Assembly (NCBI GenBank): GCA_963703335.1
Contig: OY969812.1
Coordinates: 2,790,001-2,854,000 of the forward strand
Direction: 5' to 3'
Origin: VRUE01 sp963703335
GTDB lineage: Bacteria > Actinomycetota > Thermoleophilia > Solirubrobacterales > 70-9
Length of the DNA: 64,000 bases
The position numbers and the translations under genes were made by a program. A model generated the notes under the pieces. That model ran no database searches, had not been told where the DNA came from, and worked only from the letters and a program-made list of their open reading frames with translations. Of the stretch, positions 33,265-44,431 are shown one piece after another (the first letter of the stretch is position 1; each line of letters starts with the position of its first letter).

Positions 33265-34097
33265 GTGACCTGGCTCGGCTTCCCGGTCGCGATTGCCGTT
33301 GCCCTGCTGGTCGTGCCGGCGGGGGTGCGGGGCCTGTTCGACGCCGGCCTGGTGCGAGTCAACTACCGCGGCGCCCGGCTCGCCTTCCCGCTCGGCTCCG
33401 TGCTGGCAACCGCGGCGCTGGTCGCGTTGGCGCCGCTCGCCTTCCTCAACGACCGCGCCGATCTCGACCTGCTCAGCCCCGACCTGCGCCAGTGGATGCC
33501 TTACCTGCTCGGGGTCGCCTTCCTCGGCTTCCTCGACGACTCGCTGGGGCAGGGCGAGGCGGCCGATGCCCCGCGGGGCTGGCGCGGACACGCCCGCGCG
33601 CTGCGCCAGGGCAGCCTCTCGACCGGCGCTGTGAAGGCACTGGGGGCGCTGGCCCTGGCGGCCTACGTCGTCTCCGGCCGCGGGCTGGAATCCTGGCGCT
33701 ACATCGCTGACATCGCGCTGCTGATCCTCGCCACCAACCTCTTCAACCTGCTCGATCTGCGGCCCGGCCGGGCGGAGAAGGGCCTGGCGCTGCTCGGCGC
33801 CGGCCTTTGCCTCGGCGCTTGGACCTTGGCGCCGTTTGAGCTGCTTGGCATCTTCACCGGACCGGCGCTGGTCGGGGCATGGTTCACGCTGCGCGAGCGG
33901 GCGATGCTCGGCGACACCGGATCGAACCTGCTCGGCGCGATCGCGGGCGTCTGGCTGCTGACGACCTTGGGGGCAGATGCGCGCCTTATCGCGCTCGCCG
34001 CAGTTGTCGGACTGACCATTTACGGAGAGTTGCGTTCGATTTCGGCGACGATCGAATCGGTTCCGCCATTGCGATGGCTAGACTCGCTCGGCAGAGC

Positions 34098-34101
<4 letters not shown>
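33265..34101 (+). CDS. MraY/WecA-like glycosyl-phosphate transferase (GT4 membrane family)
   Basis: 278-residue integral membrane protein with about eight helices. The DD motif (LLGVAFLGFLDDS), ATNLFNLLDLRPGRAEKG and the catalytic loop AMLGDTGSNLLGA follow the polyprenyl-phosphate GlcNAc/MurNAc-P transferase pattern, though it is shorter than MraY. The GTG at 33265 (MTWLGFPVAI) begins the first helix. It is absent from this position in M. tuberculosis. A role in envelope glycan synthesis with steA/steB is plausible. Confidence 0.78.
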
Positions 34102-35752
<1,651 letters not shown>

Positions 35753-35768
<16 letters not shown>

Positions 35769-35864
35769 GGGTTTCGCTTAACTTTTTCGGTGGATCGGCC
35801 GGGGCCGTCCGAGGCTCGCCTGCCGAAAAAGTGCAAGACGCTTCACCCCTACCGGGACGGGCCC
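35753..35864 (+). repeat. long hairpin over the pyrG stop codon (family A, copy 1)
   Basis: Stem TCCCGGTAGGGGT/ACCCCTACCGGGA, extended by GGGCC/GGCCC-type pairs outside. An internal loop TTCGCTTA opposite GCAAGACGCTTC follows, then a second stem ACTTTTTCGG/CCGAAAAAGT around a ~32-base loop. Copy 2 at 40781-40893 has the same loop and inner stem but a different, still fully paired, outer stem. Confidence 0.75.
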
Positions 35865-35904
35865 TGCTCGCGGCTGCTTGGTTGCCCGGCTAGCCTGTCC
35901 CGTC

Positions 35905-37023
35905 GTGGAGAGGCTTCACGAGACCTTCGTCAGGCTGTGTGAGATTCGCAGTCCCACCGGGGAGGAGCGCGAGGTGGCGGACACGATCGCCGCTGAGCTG
36001 CGTGCCCTTGGGCTCGAGGTGAGCGAGGACGAGGCGGCCGGGCCGGCCGAAGCGGGTGCCGGCAACCTGCTGGCGCGCCTGCCCGGACAGGGCGACGAGT
36101 GGGTGATGTTCTGTGCTCACATCGACACGGTCCCTCACAAGGGCCAGATCGAGGTGGTCGAATCCGATGGCGTCTTCCGAAGCGCCGGGGACACAATTCT
36201 CGGAGCCGACAACAAGGCCGCGGTGGCGGTTTTCATGGAGCTCGTCGCCCGGCACGCCGGGGCGGACGACCCGCCGCCGGTCGGGATCGAGCTGGTCCTG
36301 ACCGTCGCTGAGGAGCAGGGTCTGCGCGGCGCCAAGGCCTTCGACGCGAGCGTGCTGCGCTCCAAGTGCGGCTTCGTCCTAGACCACGCCAGCGCAGTCG
36401 GCGAGGTAATCGTCACCTCGCCTACCCAGCAAAGCGTGCGAGCGGACTTCCGCGGGGTCGAGGCCCACGCCGGCATCCGCCCTGAGGACGGCAACAACGC
36501 GATCGCCGCCGCCTCGGCCGCGATCGCTCGCATGGAGCTGGGGCGCCTTGACGGGGAGACGACCGCCAACGTCGGAGTGATCCGGGGCGGCACCTCGGGC
36601 AATGTGGTGCCCGGACACTGCGAGATCGTCGCCGAGGCGCGCAGCCTCGACTCGGGCCGGGCCGCGGAAGTCGCCGGTGCTCTGAGCGATGCCTGTACAT
36701 GGGGAGCGAGTGAGCACGGCTGCGACACCGACGTGCGGATCGAAGAGCTTTTCCGCGGCTACAAAATTCCTCCCTCCTCACCGGCGCTGGCGCTGGCTGA
36801 GGCTGGGCTGCGGCGGGCCGGCTTCGAGCCCGAGCGCACCGCAACCGGCGGCGGCAGCGACGCCAACGCCCTGATCGTCGACGGTTTCGACTGCGTCCTG
36901 CTCGCCAACGGAACCGAGGCGAACCACACGCCAGAAGAGTCGGTCAGCGCCCGCAACCTCGACGCCATGCTCGAGGTCTGCGAGGGCATCGTCGCCGAGG
37001 CAGCCGCGGCGCCCGCGCCGTGA
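35905..37023 (+). CDS. M20 family peptidase (PepT-like)
   Basis: 372-residue zinc peptidase. Metal and catalytic residues: CAHIDTVPH, DTILGADNKAAVAV, VAEEQGLRGAKAF, FVLDHASAVGEV, with dimerisation-domain motifs VEAHAGIRPEDGNNA and TSGNVVPGHCEIVAEARS. Late GGGSDANALIVDG and TEANHTPEESV complete the second metal site. GTG start. It takes the place of the NUDIX gene found between pyrG and xerD in M. tuberculosis and overlaps the next gene by 4 bases. Confidence 0.88.
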   Translation: MERLHETFVRLCEIRSPTGEEREVADTIAAELRALGLEVSEDEAAGPAEAGAGNLLARLPGQGDEWVMFCAHIDTVPHKGQIEVVESDGVFRSAGDTILGADNKAAVAVFMELVARHAGADDPPPVGIELVLTVAEEQGLRGAKAFDASVLRSKCGFVLDHASAVGEVIVTSPTQQSVRADFRGVEAHAGIRPEDGNNAIAAASAAIARMELGRLDGETTANVGVIRGGTSGNVVPGHCEIVAEARSLDSGRAAEVAGALSDACTWGASEHGCDTDVRIEELFRGYKIPPSSPALALAEAGLRRAGFEPERTATGGGSDANALIVDGFDCVLLANGTEANHTPEESVSARNLDAMLEVCEGIVAEAAAAPAP

Positions 37024-38063
37024 GTGGTCGCCTAAAGCTGCGCCGCGGTGTCGTCGTTGCCGAAGAGCCGCTGACGGTCGAGGTCGATGGCGAGCGGCGC
37101 CAGGCCTGGGCCGATACCGCCCTGCTCGGCGAGATGCGCGAGGGGGACGAGGTGATCGTCAACGTCGAGGCGCTCGACCTCGAGCTCGGCTCGGGCGGCT
37201 TCGACGTGGTCCACGTCAACCTGACTCGGGGGTTGGAGGGGGGCGGACCGCCCGGCGACGAGCACGTAATGAAGCTCAATTACACCTCGATCCAGCACGC
37301 CGTCGACCCCGTCGAGGGGTGCAACGCTTTCGGGCGCCAGGAGAGCCGAAAAACGTTGCACCCGGTGCTGGTGCTGCCGCTGCACGGGCACCTGGCTCCA
37401 GCGGCCTGGGCGGTGGCTCGAGCTGGGCCGGGCTTGAAGGTCGGCTACGTGCAGACCGGGGGAGGGGCCCTGCCCGGCTCGCTCAGCCATGACGTCGCCG
37501 AGCTACGCGAACGTGGCCTGCTCTGCGGACACATCACCGCCGCCCCCGCTTACGGCGGCGAGCACGAGGCGATCTCGACAGCCGCCGCCCTCGACGCCGC
37601 CGCCCACGGGCTCGGCTGGGACGCGGTTATCGCCGGCCCCGGCCCGGGCATCATCGGCTCCGACACCCGCCTCGGCCACGGCGGCATCGCCGCCCTCGAC
37701 ACAACCCACGCCTCCCTCGCCCTCGCCCTCCCCACGTTGCTATCGCCCCGTCTCTCCGGAGCCGACCTCCGCGAGCGCCACAAACCCGTAAGCCACCACA
37801 CCCTCACCGTCCTAAAAATGCTCCTCGCCCCCGTCCAGATCCCGGTACCAGCCAACGAGCCAATCCCGATCGCCGTCCTAGCCACAGCCGCCGGCTGGCG
37901 CCACCGACTCCACGAGTCCCCCGTCGACCTAGCTGCTTATGAAGCAGTGGGGCTCCCCGCTCGCACGATGGGCCGCTCCATCGCGGAGGACCCCCTCTTC
38001 TTCGCCGCAGCCCTCGCATCGGGAAGCGCCCTTGCCGCAGCTCGCGCGGGTGGCGTGCGGTGA
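37020..38063 (+). CDS. DUF3866 family protein
   Basis: 347 residues, GTG start in the preceding stop. DUF3866 is found in actinobacteria and firmicutes, function unknown. Family-like segments: MKLNYTSIQHAVDPVE, PVLVLPLHGHLAPAAW, GYVQTGGGALPGSLSHDVAE, VIAGPGPGIIGSDTRLGHGG and ERHKPVSHHTLTVLKMLLAP. A 17-bp palindrome lies in frame between the first two segments, encoding GCNAFGRQESRKTLHP, possibly an insertion. The end overlaps the left arm of a family B hairpin. Confidence 0.75.
   Translation: MSGRLKLRRGVVVAEEPLTVEVDGERRQAWADTALLGEMREGDEVIVNVEALDLELGSGGFDVVHVNLTRGLEGGGPPGDEHVMKLNYTSIQHAVDPVEGCNAFGRQESRKTLHPVLVLPLHGHLAPAAWAVARAGPGLKVGYVQTGGGALPGSLSHDVAELRERGLLCGHITAAPAYGGEHEAISTAAALDAAAHGLGWDAVIAGPGPGIIGSDTRLGHGGIAALDTTHASLALALPTLLSPRLSGADLRERHKPVSHHTLTVLKMLLAPVQIPVPANEPIPIAVLATAAGWRHRLHESPVDLAAYEAVGLPARTMGRSIAEDPLFFAAALASGSALAAARAGGVR
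37317..37363 (+). repeat. palindrome inside the DUF3866 coding sequence
   Basis: GGGTGCAACGCTTTCGG, 12-base spacer, CCGAAAAACGTTGCACCC. The TTTCGG/CCGAAA inner core is also the inner end of the family A hairpins. The reading frame stays open across it, so it is tolerated or selected as protein sequence. Confidence 0.55.
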
Positions 38064-38126
38064 GGGGGTCGAGGACAGCCCGTGGACTGCCCGCAGGCCC
38101 CCTCACCGCAGGACAGGACCCGCGCG
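38043..38126 (+). repeat. long hairpin over the end of the DUF3866 gene (family B, copy 2)
   Basis: Outer stem CGCGCGGGT/ACCCGCGCG, internal loop GGCG opposite GGACAGG, inner stem TGCGGTGAGGGGG/CCCCCTCACCGCA around 29 bases. The stop codon lies in the inner stem. It shares GCGGGTGGC on one side and ACAGGACCCGC on the other with the hairpin at 29338-29428. Confidence 0.65.
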
Positions 38127-38187
38127 CCGCTACGCACGGTCCCTTGCCAATCAAGGGTTGCGGCAACCCAGCGAGAACCTCCCCGCC

Positions 38188-39126
<939 letters not shown>

Positions 39127-39138
39127 TAGAACCGGGCA

Positions 39139-40050
39139 ATGCCCGAGCTGCCGGAGGTGGAGACCGTTTGCCGGCAGCTCGATCCTGAGTTGGCCGGACG
39201 ACAGATAGAGGCATTGGAGGTGCTGGACGCGCGCTGGTGTCGGCCGATGGCGCCGAGGAAACTCGAGGCCGCTGTGGCCGGAGCGACGATCGAGGGGCTG
39301 GGGCGGCGCGGCAAGTACCTGCTCTTGGCTCTTGACGGCGCACGGACGTTGGTTATGCACTTGCGGATGACTGGAAACCTCGTCCTGGTCGAGGGCGAGC
39401 AGAAGCTCGACCCTTCTGAGGGCCGGCGGCTGTACGAGGCGGAGCGCTCGGTCTCCGAGCGGCATCTGCGGGCGCGCTTCATTCTTGATGACGATCGCGA
39501 GGTCTGGTTCACCGATCCGCGCCGTTTCGGAGAGGCCTTCTTGATCGACGACGCCAAAATCGAAGAGCGCTTCGCGAAGCTCGGCGTCGAGCCGTTCTCC
39601 GACGAGTTCACGCCGGAGGCGCTGGGCGCGATGACAGCGGGTCGGACTGTGCCCCTGAAGTCGTTCCTGCTCGACCAGTCGGGCATCGCCGGGGTCGGCA
39701 ACATCTACGCCGATGAGGCACTCTTTCGCGCCCGGCTGCACCCACTCTCTCCCGCCGGCTCGATGAAGCCCGAGCACCACGCCGCCCTGCGCGATGCCGT
39801 GATCGCCGCACTCGAGGCCGGGATCGACGGGGGCGGCGCCTCGATCGACGACTATCGGGACGGCCGCGGCGAGAAGGGCACGATGCAGGACGAGTTCCTC
39901 GTCCACACCCGTGAGGGCGAGCCCTGTCCGCGCGGCGATGGCACCGTCGTTCGCATAGTCGTCTCCGGCCGCTCGACCTACTATTGCCCAGGCTGTCAGG
40001 TGCGGCTGAGGCGCCGGCCGCGGCGCCGTCCGGTTCGTCGTTCACCGTAA
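39139..40050 (+). CDS. mutM: formamidopyrimidine-DNA glycosylase with an altered zinc finger
   Basis: Excises oxidised purines such as 8-oxoguanine. PELPEVETV with the catalytic N-terminal Pro and Glu, GRRGKYLLLALD (Lys), MHLRMTGNLVL, and GIAGVGNIYADEALF (H2TH) are intact. The C-terminal finger normally has CxxC...CxxC. Here the second Cys (residue 266) is Gly: EPCPRGDGTV, while the second pair YYCPGCQ and the DNA-contacting Arg in SGRSTYYC remain. Only three zinc ligands are left unless another residue substitutes. The tail is unusually Arg-rich. Confidence 0.9.
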   Translation: MPELPEVETVCRQLDPELAGRQIEALEVLDARWCRPMAPRKLEAAVAGATIEGLGRRGKYLLLALDGARTLVMHLRMTGNLVLVEGEQKLDPSEGRRLYEAERSVSERHLRARFILDDDREVWFTDPRRFGEAFLIDDAKIEERFAKLGVEPFSDEFTPEALGAMTAGRTVPLKSFLLDQSGIAGVGNIYADEALFRARLHPLSPAGSMKPEHHAALRDAVIAALEAGIDGGGASIDDYRDGRGEKGTMQDEFLVHTREGEPCPRGDGTVVRIVVSGRSTYYCPGCQVRLRRRPRRRPVRRSP

Positions 40051-40057
40051 GTCGGCT

Positions 40058-40780
40058 ATGGCCGGAAAGACCCTCAAGACCGAGGCGGTGGTGCTGCGCA
40101 GCATCCGCTACGGCGAGGCCGACCGCATCCTCCATCTCTACTCGAAGACGCGGGGGCGGATCGGCGCGATAGCCAAGGGAGCGCGACGGCCGAAGTCGCG
40201 CTTTGGCGGGCGCCTGGAGCCATTCTTCCACCTCGACCTGATCCTCCACGAAGGTCGCGGCGAGCTGCTCACGGTGACCAGCGTCGCCACGCTCGACGGC
40301 TATCCGCGCTTGCGCTCCTCGGGCCCGGCGCTGAACGCGGCCGCCCGTGCCTGCGACGCGGTCCTGCGCCTGCTCGATTCCGCCGAGCCCAACCCGCCTG
40401 CCTACAACCTCCTCTGTCGCTACCTGGCGATGCTCGATGCCGAGGAGAAGGGTGCGGCGAGCCTCGAGACCGCGCTCTCCTTTCGGCTCAAGCTGGCGCT
40501 GGCGGCCGGCTTTGCGCCAGAGCTGGCCTCCTGCGCCCACTGCGGCGAGGCCGAGCACCTGAGCGGCTTCTCCGGCGCTGCGGGCGGCGTCGTCTGCGTC
40601 AGCTGCGAAGGGGGCGCTTTTCCACTCTCCGAGGAGGCGCATCGCTTCATGGTTGGCGCGATCGGCAGTCCGCTCGCGGAGGCGCCGATGGCCGAGGAGC
40701 GGGACCTGCGCCAGGTCGAGCGGGCCGTCGGCGAGACCCTTGAGCATCATGCTCATGTCCAGCTTCGAGCCGCGGCGTGA
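40058..40780 (+). CDS. recO: DNA repair protein RecO
   Basis: Recombination mediator that loads RecA with RecF/RecR. 240 residues: N-terminal OB fold (LKTEAVVLRSIRYGEADRIL), KGARRPKSRFGGRLEPF, helical C-terminal region, and the four-cysteine zinc site CAHCGEAEHL...VVCVSCEGG. Starts 8 bases after mutM. A family A hairpin begins at the first base after its stop. Confidence 0.92.
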   Translation: MAGKTLKTEAVVLRSIRYGEADRILHLYSKTRGRIGAIAKGARRPKSRFGGRLEPFFHLDLILHEGRGELLTVTSVATLDGYPRLRSSGPALNAAARACDAVLRLLDSAEPNPPAYNLLCRYLAMLDAEEKGAASLETALSFRLKLALAAGFAPELASCAHCGEAEHLSGFSGAAGGVVCVSCEGGAFPLSEEAHRFMVGAIGSPLAEAPMAEERDLRQVERAVGETLEHHAHVQLRAAA

Positions 40781-40893
40781 GGGCCGACCCCGGCAGGGGT
40801 TTCGCTTAACTTTTTCGGTGATGCCGCTGCTGCTGGCGCCACCAGGAATTGCCGAAAAAGTGCAAGACGCTCCACCCCTGCCGGGGTCGGCCC
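40781..40893 (+). repeat. long hairpin directly after recO (family A, copy 2)
   Basis: Perfect 20-bp outer stem: left arm starts GGGCCGACCCCGGC, right arm ends GCCGGGGTCGGCCC. Then TTCGCTTA opposite GCAAGACGCTCC, then ACTTTTTCGG/CCGAAAAAGT around a ~33-base loop. The inner stem and loop are nearly identical to copy 1 at 35753; the outer stem differs at several positions on both sides with pairing kept. Confidence 0.78.
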
Positions 40894-40906
40894 TTAGGAT
40901 CGATGG

Positions 40907-41920
40907 ATGGACGCGACGGTGACGTTTGAGGATCGGGTGTGCGCCTGGGAGGAGGAGTTCCTTGTCCCGGAGGCGGCTCGGTCCTATCCCGCTCGGCGTG
41001 CAGCCGAGGAGGCGGATAGTCCGGTGCGCACGCCGTTTCAGCGCGATCGCGACCGGATCGTCCACAGCAAGGCCTTTCGGCGGCTGAAGCACAAGACGCA
41101 GGTCTTCGTCGCCCCGGAGGGAGATCACTACCGAACGCGGCTCACCCACACTCTGGAGGCTTGCGGGATCGCTCGCACGGTTGCTCGCGCGCTTGGCCTC
41201 AACGAGGACCTGACCGAGGCGATCGGGCTCGGCCACGACCTCGGCCACCCGCCCTTTGGCCACGCCGGTGAGGAGGCGCTCAACGCGGCGCTGCAGGAGC
41301 GTTGCGGCGTCGGCTTCAAGCACAACGAGCACTCGCTGCGAGTGGTCGAGGTGCTGGAGCGCGATGGGCGCGGCCTCAATCTCACAGAGCAGGTGCGCGA
41401 CGGCATTCTCAACCACACCGGTTCACGCAAGCCAGCGACCCTGGAGGGCCGCATCGTCAAGCTGGTCGACCGTGTCGCCTACATCAACCACGACATCGAC
41501 GACGCGCTGCGGGCCGGGGTGCTGCGCCCCGACGACCTCCCGACAGCCGAGATCGGGCTGCTGGGCGAGACCGGCTCGGCGCGGATCGACACGCTGGTGC
41601 GTGACATCGTCGAGCGCTCACGATCCGAGGGCGACATCGTCCAGAGCGATGAGATCGGCGGTGCGATGCTGCGCCTACGCAAGTTCATGTTCGACCGCGT
41701 GTATCTCGGGCCGGTGGCGCGGGGCGAGCACGAACGGGTCCACCGGGCGATGAAGGCCCTTTTCGACCACTACATGGACAACCCCGACGAGGTTCCCGAG
41801 CTCGAGCCGGGCGCGAGCGAGTGCCAGCGTGCCGCCGACTACCTGGCCGGAATGACCGATCGCTACTGCATCGCCAAGTACGCCGAGCTGACGATTCCCG
41901 AGGAAGCGCCATGGCGCTGA
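40907..41920 (+). CDS. dgt: dGTP triphosphohydrolase-like HD protein
   Basis: HD-superfamily hydrolase of deoxynucleoside triphosphates. 337 residues with RTPFQRDRDRIVHSKAFRRL, the first His in TRLTHTLEACGIARTVA, the HD motif GLGHDLGHPPFGHAGE, NEHSLRVVE, and the later Asp in RVAYINHDIDDALRAG. The sequence fits the bacterial dgt-like group next to dnaG in many actinobacteria. It overlaps dnaG by 10 bases. Confidence 0.92.
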   Translation: MDATVTFEDRVCAWEEEFLVPEAARSYPARRAAEEADSPVRTPFQRDRDRIVHSKAFRRLKHKTQVFVAPEGDHYRTRLTHTLEACGIARTVARALGLNEDLTEAIGLGHDLGHPPFGHAGEEALNAALQERCGVGFKHNEHSLRVVEVLERDGRGLNLTEQVRDGILNHTGSRKPATLEGRIVKLVDRVAYINHDIDDALRAGVLRPDDLPTAEIGLLGETGSARIDTLVRDIVERSRSEGDIVQSDEIGGAMLRLRKFMFDRVYLGPVARGEHERVHRAMKALFDHYMDNPDEVPELEPGASECQRAADYLAGMTDRYCIAKYAELTIPEEAPWR

Positions 41921-43689
41921 TCTCCCCGGAGAGCCTGGAGCGGGTCAAGCAGGCCGCCGACATCGTCGAGGTGATCTCGGCCCACACCGACCTGCGCCGC
42001 CAGGGCGCCCGCTGGGTTGGCCTCTGCCCCTTCCACGAGGAGCGCACGCCCTCATTCTCGGTCGATGCCCAGGAAAAGCTCTACCACTGCTTCGGCTGCG
42101 GGGTCGGCGGCGACACGATCAAGTTCATCGAGGAGAAAGAGGGGCTGGGCTTCGCCGAGGCGGTGGAGCTGCTCGCTGATCGCTACGGGGTCGAGCTGGA
42201 GCGTGAGCGCGAGGACCCACGGGCCGAGGCCAAGCGCCAGCAGCGCCGCCGGCTGGGTGAGCTGCTCGATCGCACTGGGTCCTTTTATGCCGCCTATCTC
42301 TGGGACTCCGACGAGGCCGCCAAGGCGCGCGAGTACCTCGCCGAGCGGGGGCTTGGCGAGGCGGTGCTGCGCGCCTTCGACGTCGGCTACGCCCCAAGCG
42401 CCTGGGACAAAGTGCTGCTGCGCGGGCAGCGGGCCGGGTTCAAGGTTGAGGAGCTGCGCGGGGTGGGACTGGTGCAACGCGGGCGGGGAGGGGGCGAGTA
42501 CGACCGCTTCCGCTCGCGGATCATGTTCCCGATCCGCGACCGCCGCGGCCGCACGCTCGGCTTCGGTGGCCGGGCGATGCGCTCTGATCAGGGGGCGAAG
42601 TACGTCAACACGGCCGAGACCGACTTCTTCCACAAGAGCCGCATGCTCTACGGAATCGACTTGGCGAAGGGCGCCATAGCCAAGGAGGGCAGGGCGGTCG
42701 TGGTCGAGGGCTACACGGACGTGCTCGCCCTGCACCAGGCCGGGATCGAGGAGGCGGTTGGCGTGATGGGCACGGCGATCACCGACGATCAGGTCGCCTC
42801 TCTCTCCGGCATGGTCGACGAGGTGATCCTGGCGCTCGACGCCGACTCCGCTGGGCAGGAGGCGATGCTGAGAGCGCAGCGCGTCGCCGCCGGTCGCAAG
42901 ATGCGCTTGCGGGTCGCGGCGATGCCGGCGGGTGAGGACCCGGCCGAGATGATGGCCGCGGAGGGCGGGGCGGAGCGCTTTCGCGCCCTGCTTGACGGAG
43001 CGGTCGAGATCACCGCATTCCAGGTCGGCCTGGTACTCGAGCGCACCGATGTCTCTTCGCCGGTGGAGCGTGACCGCGCCCTGGCCGAGGTGGCACCGAT
43101 CCTCGCCAGCCTGGGGGAGAGCGCCAGCCGCGACGACCTGGTCCGGCGCGTCGCCGAGCGACTTGACCTGGAGCCGGCGATGGTGATGGGACGGGTGGTC
43201 GTGGCGCAGCCACTCAGCGGTGGAGGGGCCGACGCGGAAGCACCGCGCAGCGGTCCGGCGCCCGGTCCCAGCCGCACCGCCGAGCTGACCTCGCGCGAGC
43301 GCCGCGAGCGCGCCCTGCTGGCGATGTGCATTGCCCTCCCCGACGACGGCAAGGACTACCTGGCGCGCCTCACTGACGAGCACCTCTCCCGCCTTGGGTC
43401 TCGCGCGGCAACCTGGCTGCGCGACCATCCGGGCGACCCAGCCTCCGACCTCCCGCGCGAGGACACCGAGCTGGCCGGCCTGATCACCGAACTCGTCATC
43501 ACCGCTCACGATGAGCCCGCCTCCCCCGAGGCGATGGAGCTCAACTACCTACTCCTTGAGCAGCGCCGCCTCGAGGCCGAGATCGCCGCCGCCGGCGAGC
43601 GCGATGACTACGAGCAGCGCGCCGCCCTCAGCCGCGAAAGGGCCGAGCTGGTCCAGCGGATCGCCCACACCGAGCGGGTCGGCGGCTGA
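41911..43689 (+). CDS. dnaG: DNA primase DnaG
   Basis: Synthesises RNA primers for replication. 592 residues: CHC2 zinc finger (GLCPFHEERTPSFSV...YHCFGCG, residues 38-62), the linker and RNA-polymerase domain with the Toprim motif VVVEGYTDVLALHQAG and ALDADSAGQEAML, then a C-terminal DnaB-interacting helical region. The ATG is inside the dgt end. A short inverted repeat overlaps its stop. Confidence 0.95.
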   Translation: MALISPESLERVKQAADIVEVISAHTDLRRQGARWVGLCPFHEERTPSFSVDAQEKLYHCFGCGVGGDTIKFIEEKEGLGFAEAVELLADRYGVELEREREDPRAEAKRQQRRRLGELLDRTGSFYAAYLWDSDEAAKAREYLAERGLGEAVLRAFDVGYAPSAWDKVLLRGQRAGFKVEELRGVGLVQRGRGGGEYDRFRSRIMFPIRDRRGRTLGFGGRAMRSDQGAKYVNTAETDFFHKSRMLYGIDLAKGAIAKEGRAVVVEGYTDVLALHQAGIEEAVGVMGTAITDDQVASLSGMVDEVILALDADSAGQEAMLRAQRVAAGRKMRLRVAAMPAGEDPAEMMAAEGGAERFRALLDGAVEITAFQVGLVLERTDVSSPVERDRALAEVAPILASLGESASRDDLVRRVAERLDLEPAMVMGRVVVAQPLSGGGADAEAPRSGPAPGPSRTAELTSRERRERALLAMCIALPDDGKDYLARLTDEHLSRLGSRAATWLRDHPGDPASDLPREDTELAGLITELVITAHDEPASPEAMELNYLLLEQRRLEAEIAAAGERDDYEQRAALSRERAELVQRIAHTERVGG

Positions 43690-43711
43690 CAGAAGGCTGC
43701 AACGTTCTGTC
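43688..43711 (+). repeat. inverted repeat over the dnaG stop
   Basis: GACAGAA, 10-base spacer, TTCTGTC. The left arm uses the last two bases of the TGA stop. It lies 24 bases upstream of the HNH gene, so it may be an operator of that gene as well as a hairpin. Confidence 0.45.
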
Positions 43712-43735
43712 TGATGTGAATGCAATGATTTGGGC

Positions 43736-44329
43736 ATGGCGTCGAGCTATGTCAAGCAAGGTTTGGGACTGAGCCAGGAAGAGTTGGAGCCCCTGGTCGC
43801 TGAGGGTCTGACGATTGAAGGAATAGCCCAGCGTCTCGGCGTGAGTGACTCGACCGCGAAGAAGTGGCTCAAGCGACATGGTCTGCGGACCCGGGGTGCC
43901 CAGCGAAGAAAGACGCTCTCCGCCATGCGTGAGCGAGGGGAGCATGAGGTCGAGGTCGTATGCCGAAAGCATGGACTGACCAGGCACATCTCGATTGCGT
44001 CGGAACGGCGTCTTCGTTGCTCGAAATGCAGTTCCGAAGCGGTTGCGAGGAGACGACGCAAGGTCAAGGAGATGCTCGTGGCCGAGGCTGGTGGAGCCTG
44101 CGTGCTTTGCGGATACGCACGCCATTCGGCTGCTCTCCAGTTCCATCACGTGGATCCGTCGACTAAGTCATTCGGCCTCGGTGTTCGAGGCATTACTCGT
44201 TCTATGGAGAAGCTTCGCGCGGAGGCGGCGAAGTGCGTCTTGCTCTGCTCCAACTGCCACGCCGAGCTTGAGGTTGGTGCAGTCGAGCTACCGGTAAAGT
44301 CCCGGTTCGTCGATGTCGATTCGGAGTAG
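43736..44329 (+). CDS. HNH endonuclease with N-terminal HTH
   Basis: 198 residues. A helix-turn-helix (TIEGIAQRLGVSDSTAKKWL, residues 23-43) is followed by a basic linker and an HNH/zinc-ribbon nuclease: CVLCGYARHSAALQFHHVDP and CVLLCSNCHAELE supply Cys pairs, the His pair and a final His. Such small HNH proteins occur in phages and mobile elements. It sits directly before tRNA-Asn and has more AT-rich codons than dnaG, which suggests acquisition. Confidence 0.75.
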   Translation: MASSYVKQGLGLSQEELEPLVAEGLTIEGIAQRLGVSDSTAKKWLKRHGLRTRGAQRRKTLSAMRERGEHEVEVVCRKHGLTRHISIASERRLRCSKCSSEAVARRRRKVKEMLVAEAGGACVLCGYARHSAALQFHHVDPSTKSFGLGVRGITRSMEKLRAEAAKCVLLCSNCHAELEVGAVELPVKSRFVDVDSE

Positions 44330-44355
44330 CTAGTCGGATTAGCACGGCGTGTTGA

Positions 44356-44427
44356 TCCGGGGTGGCCGACTGGTAAGGCAGCGCCCTGTTAAGGCGTCCA
44401 ATGTGGGTTCGAGTCCCACCCCCGGAG
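44356..44427 (+). tRNA. tRNA-Asn (GTT)
   Basis: Acceptor stem TCCGGGG/CCCCGGA with discriminator G. D-arm GGCCGACTGGTAAGGC, anticodon stem and loop GCCCTGTTAAGGC with anticodon GTT, T-arm GTGGGTTCGAGTCCCAC. Length 72; CCA is not encoded. Confidence 0.95.
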
Positions 44428-44431
44428 CTCT

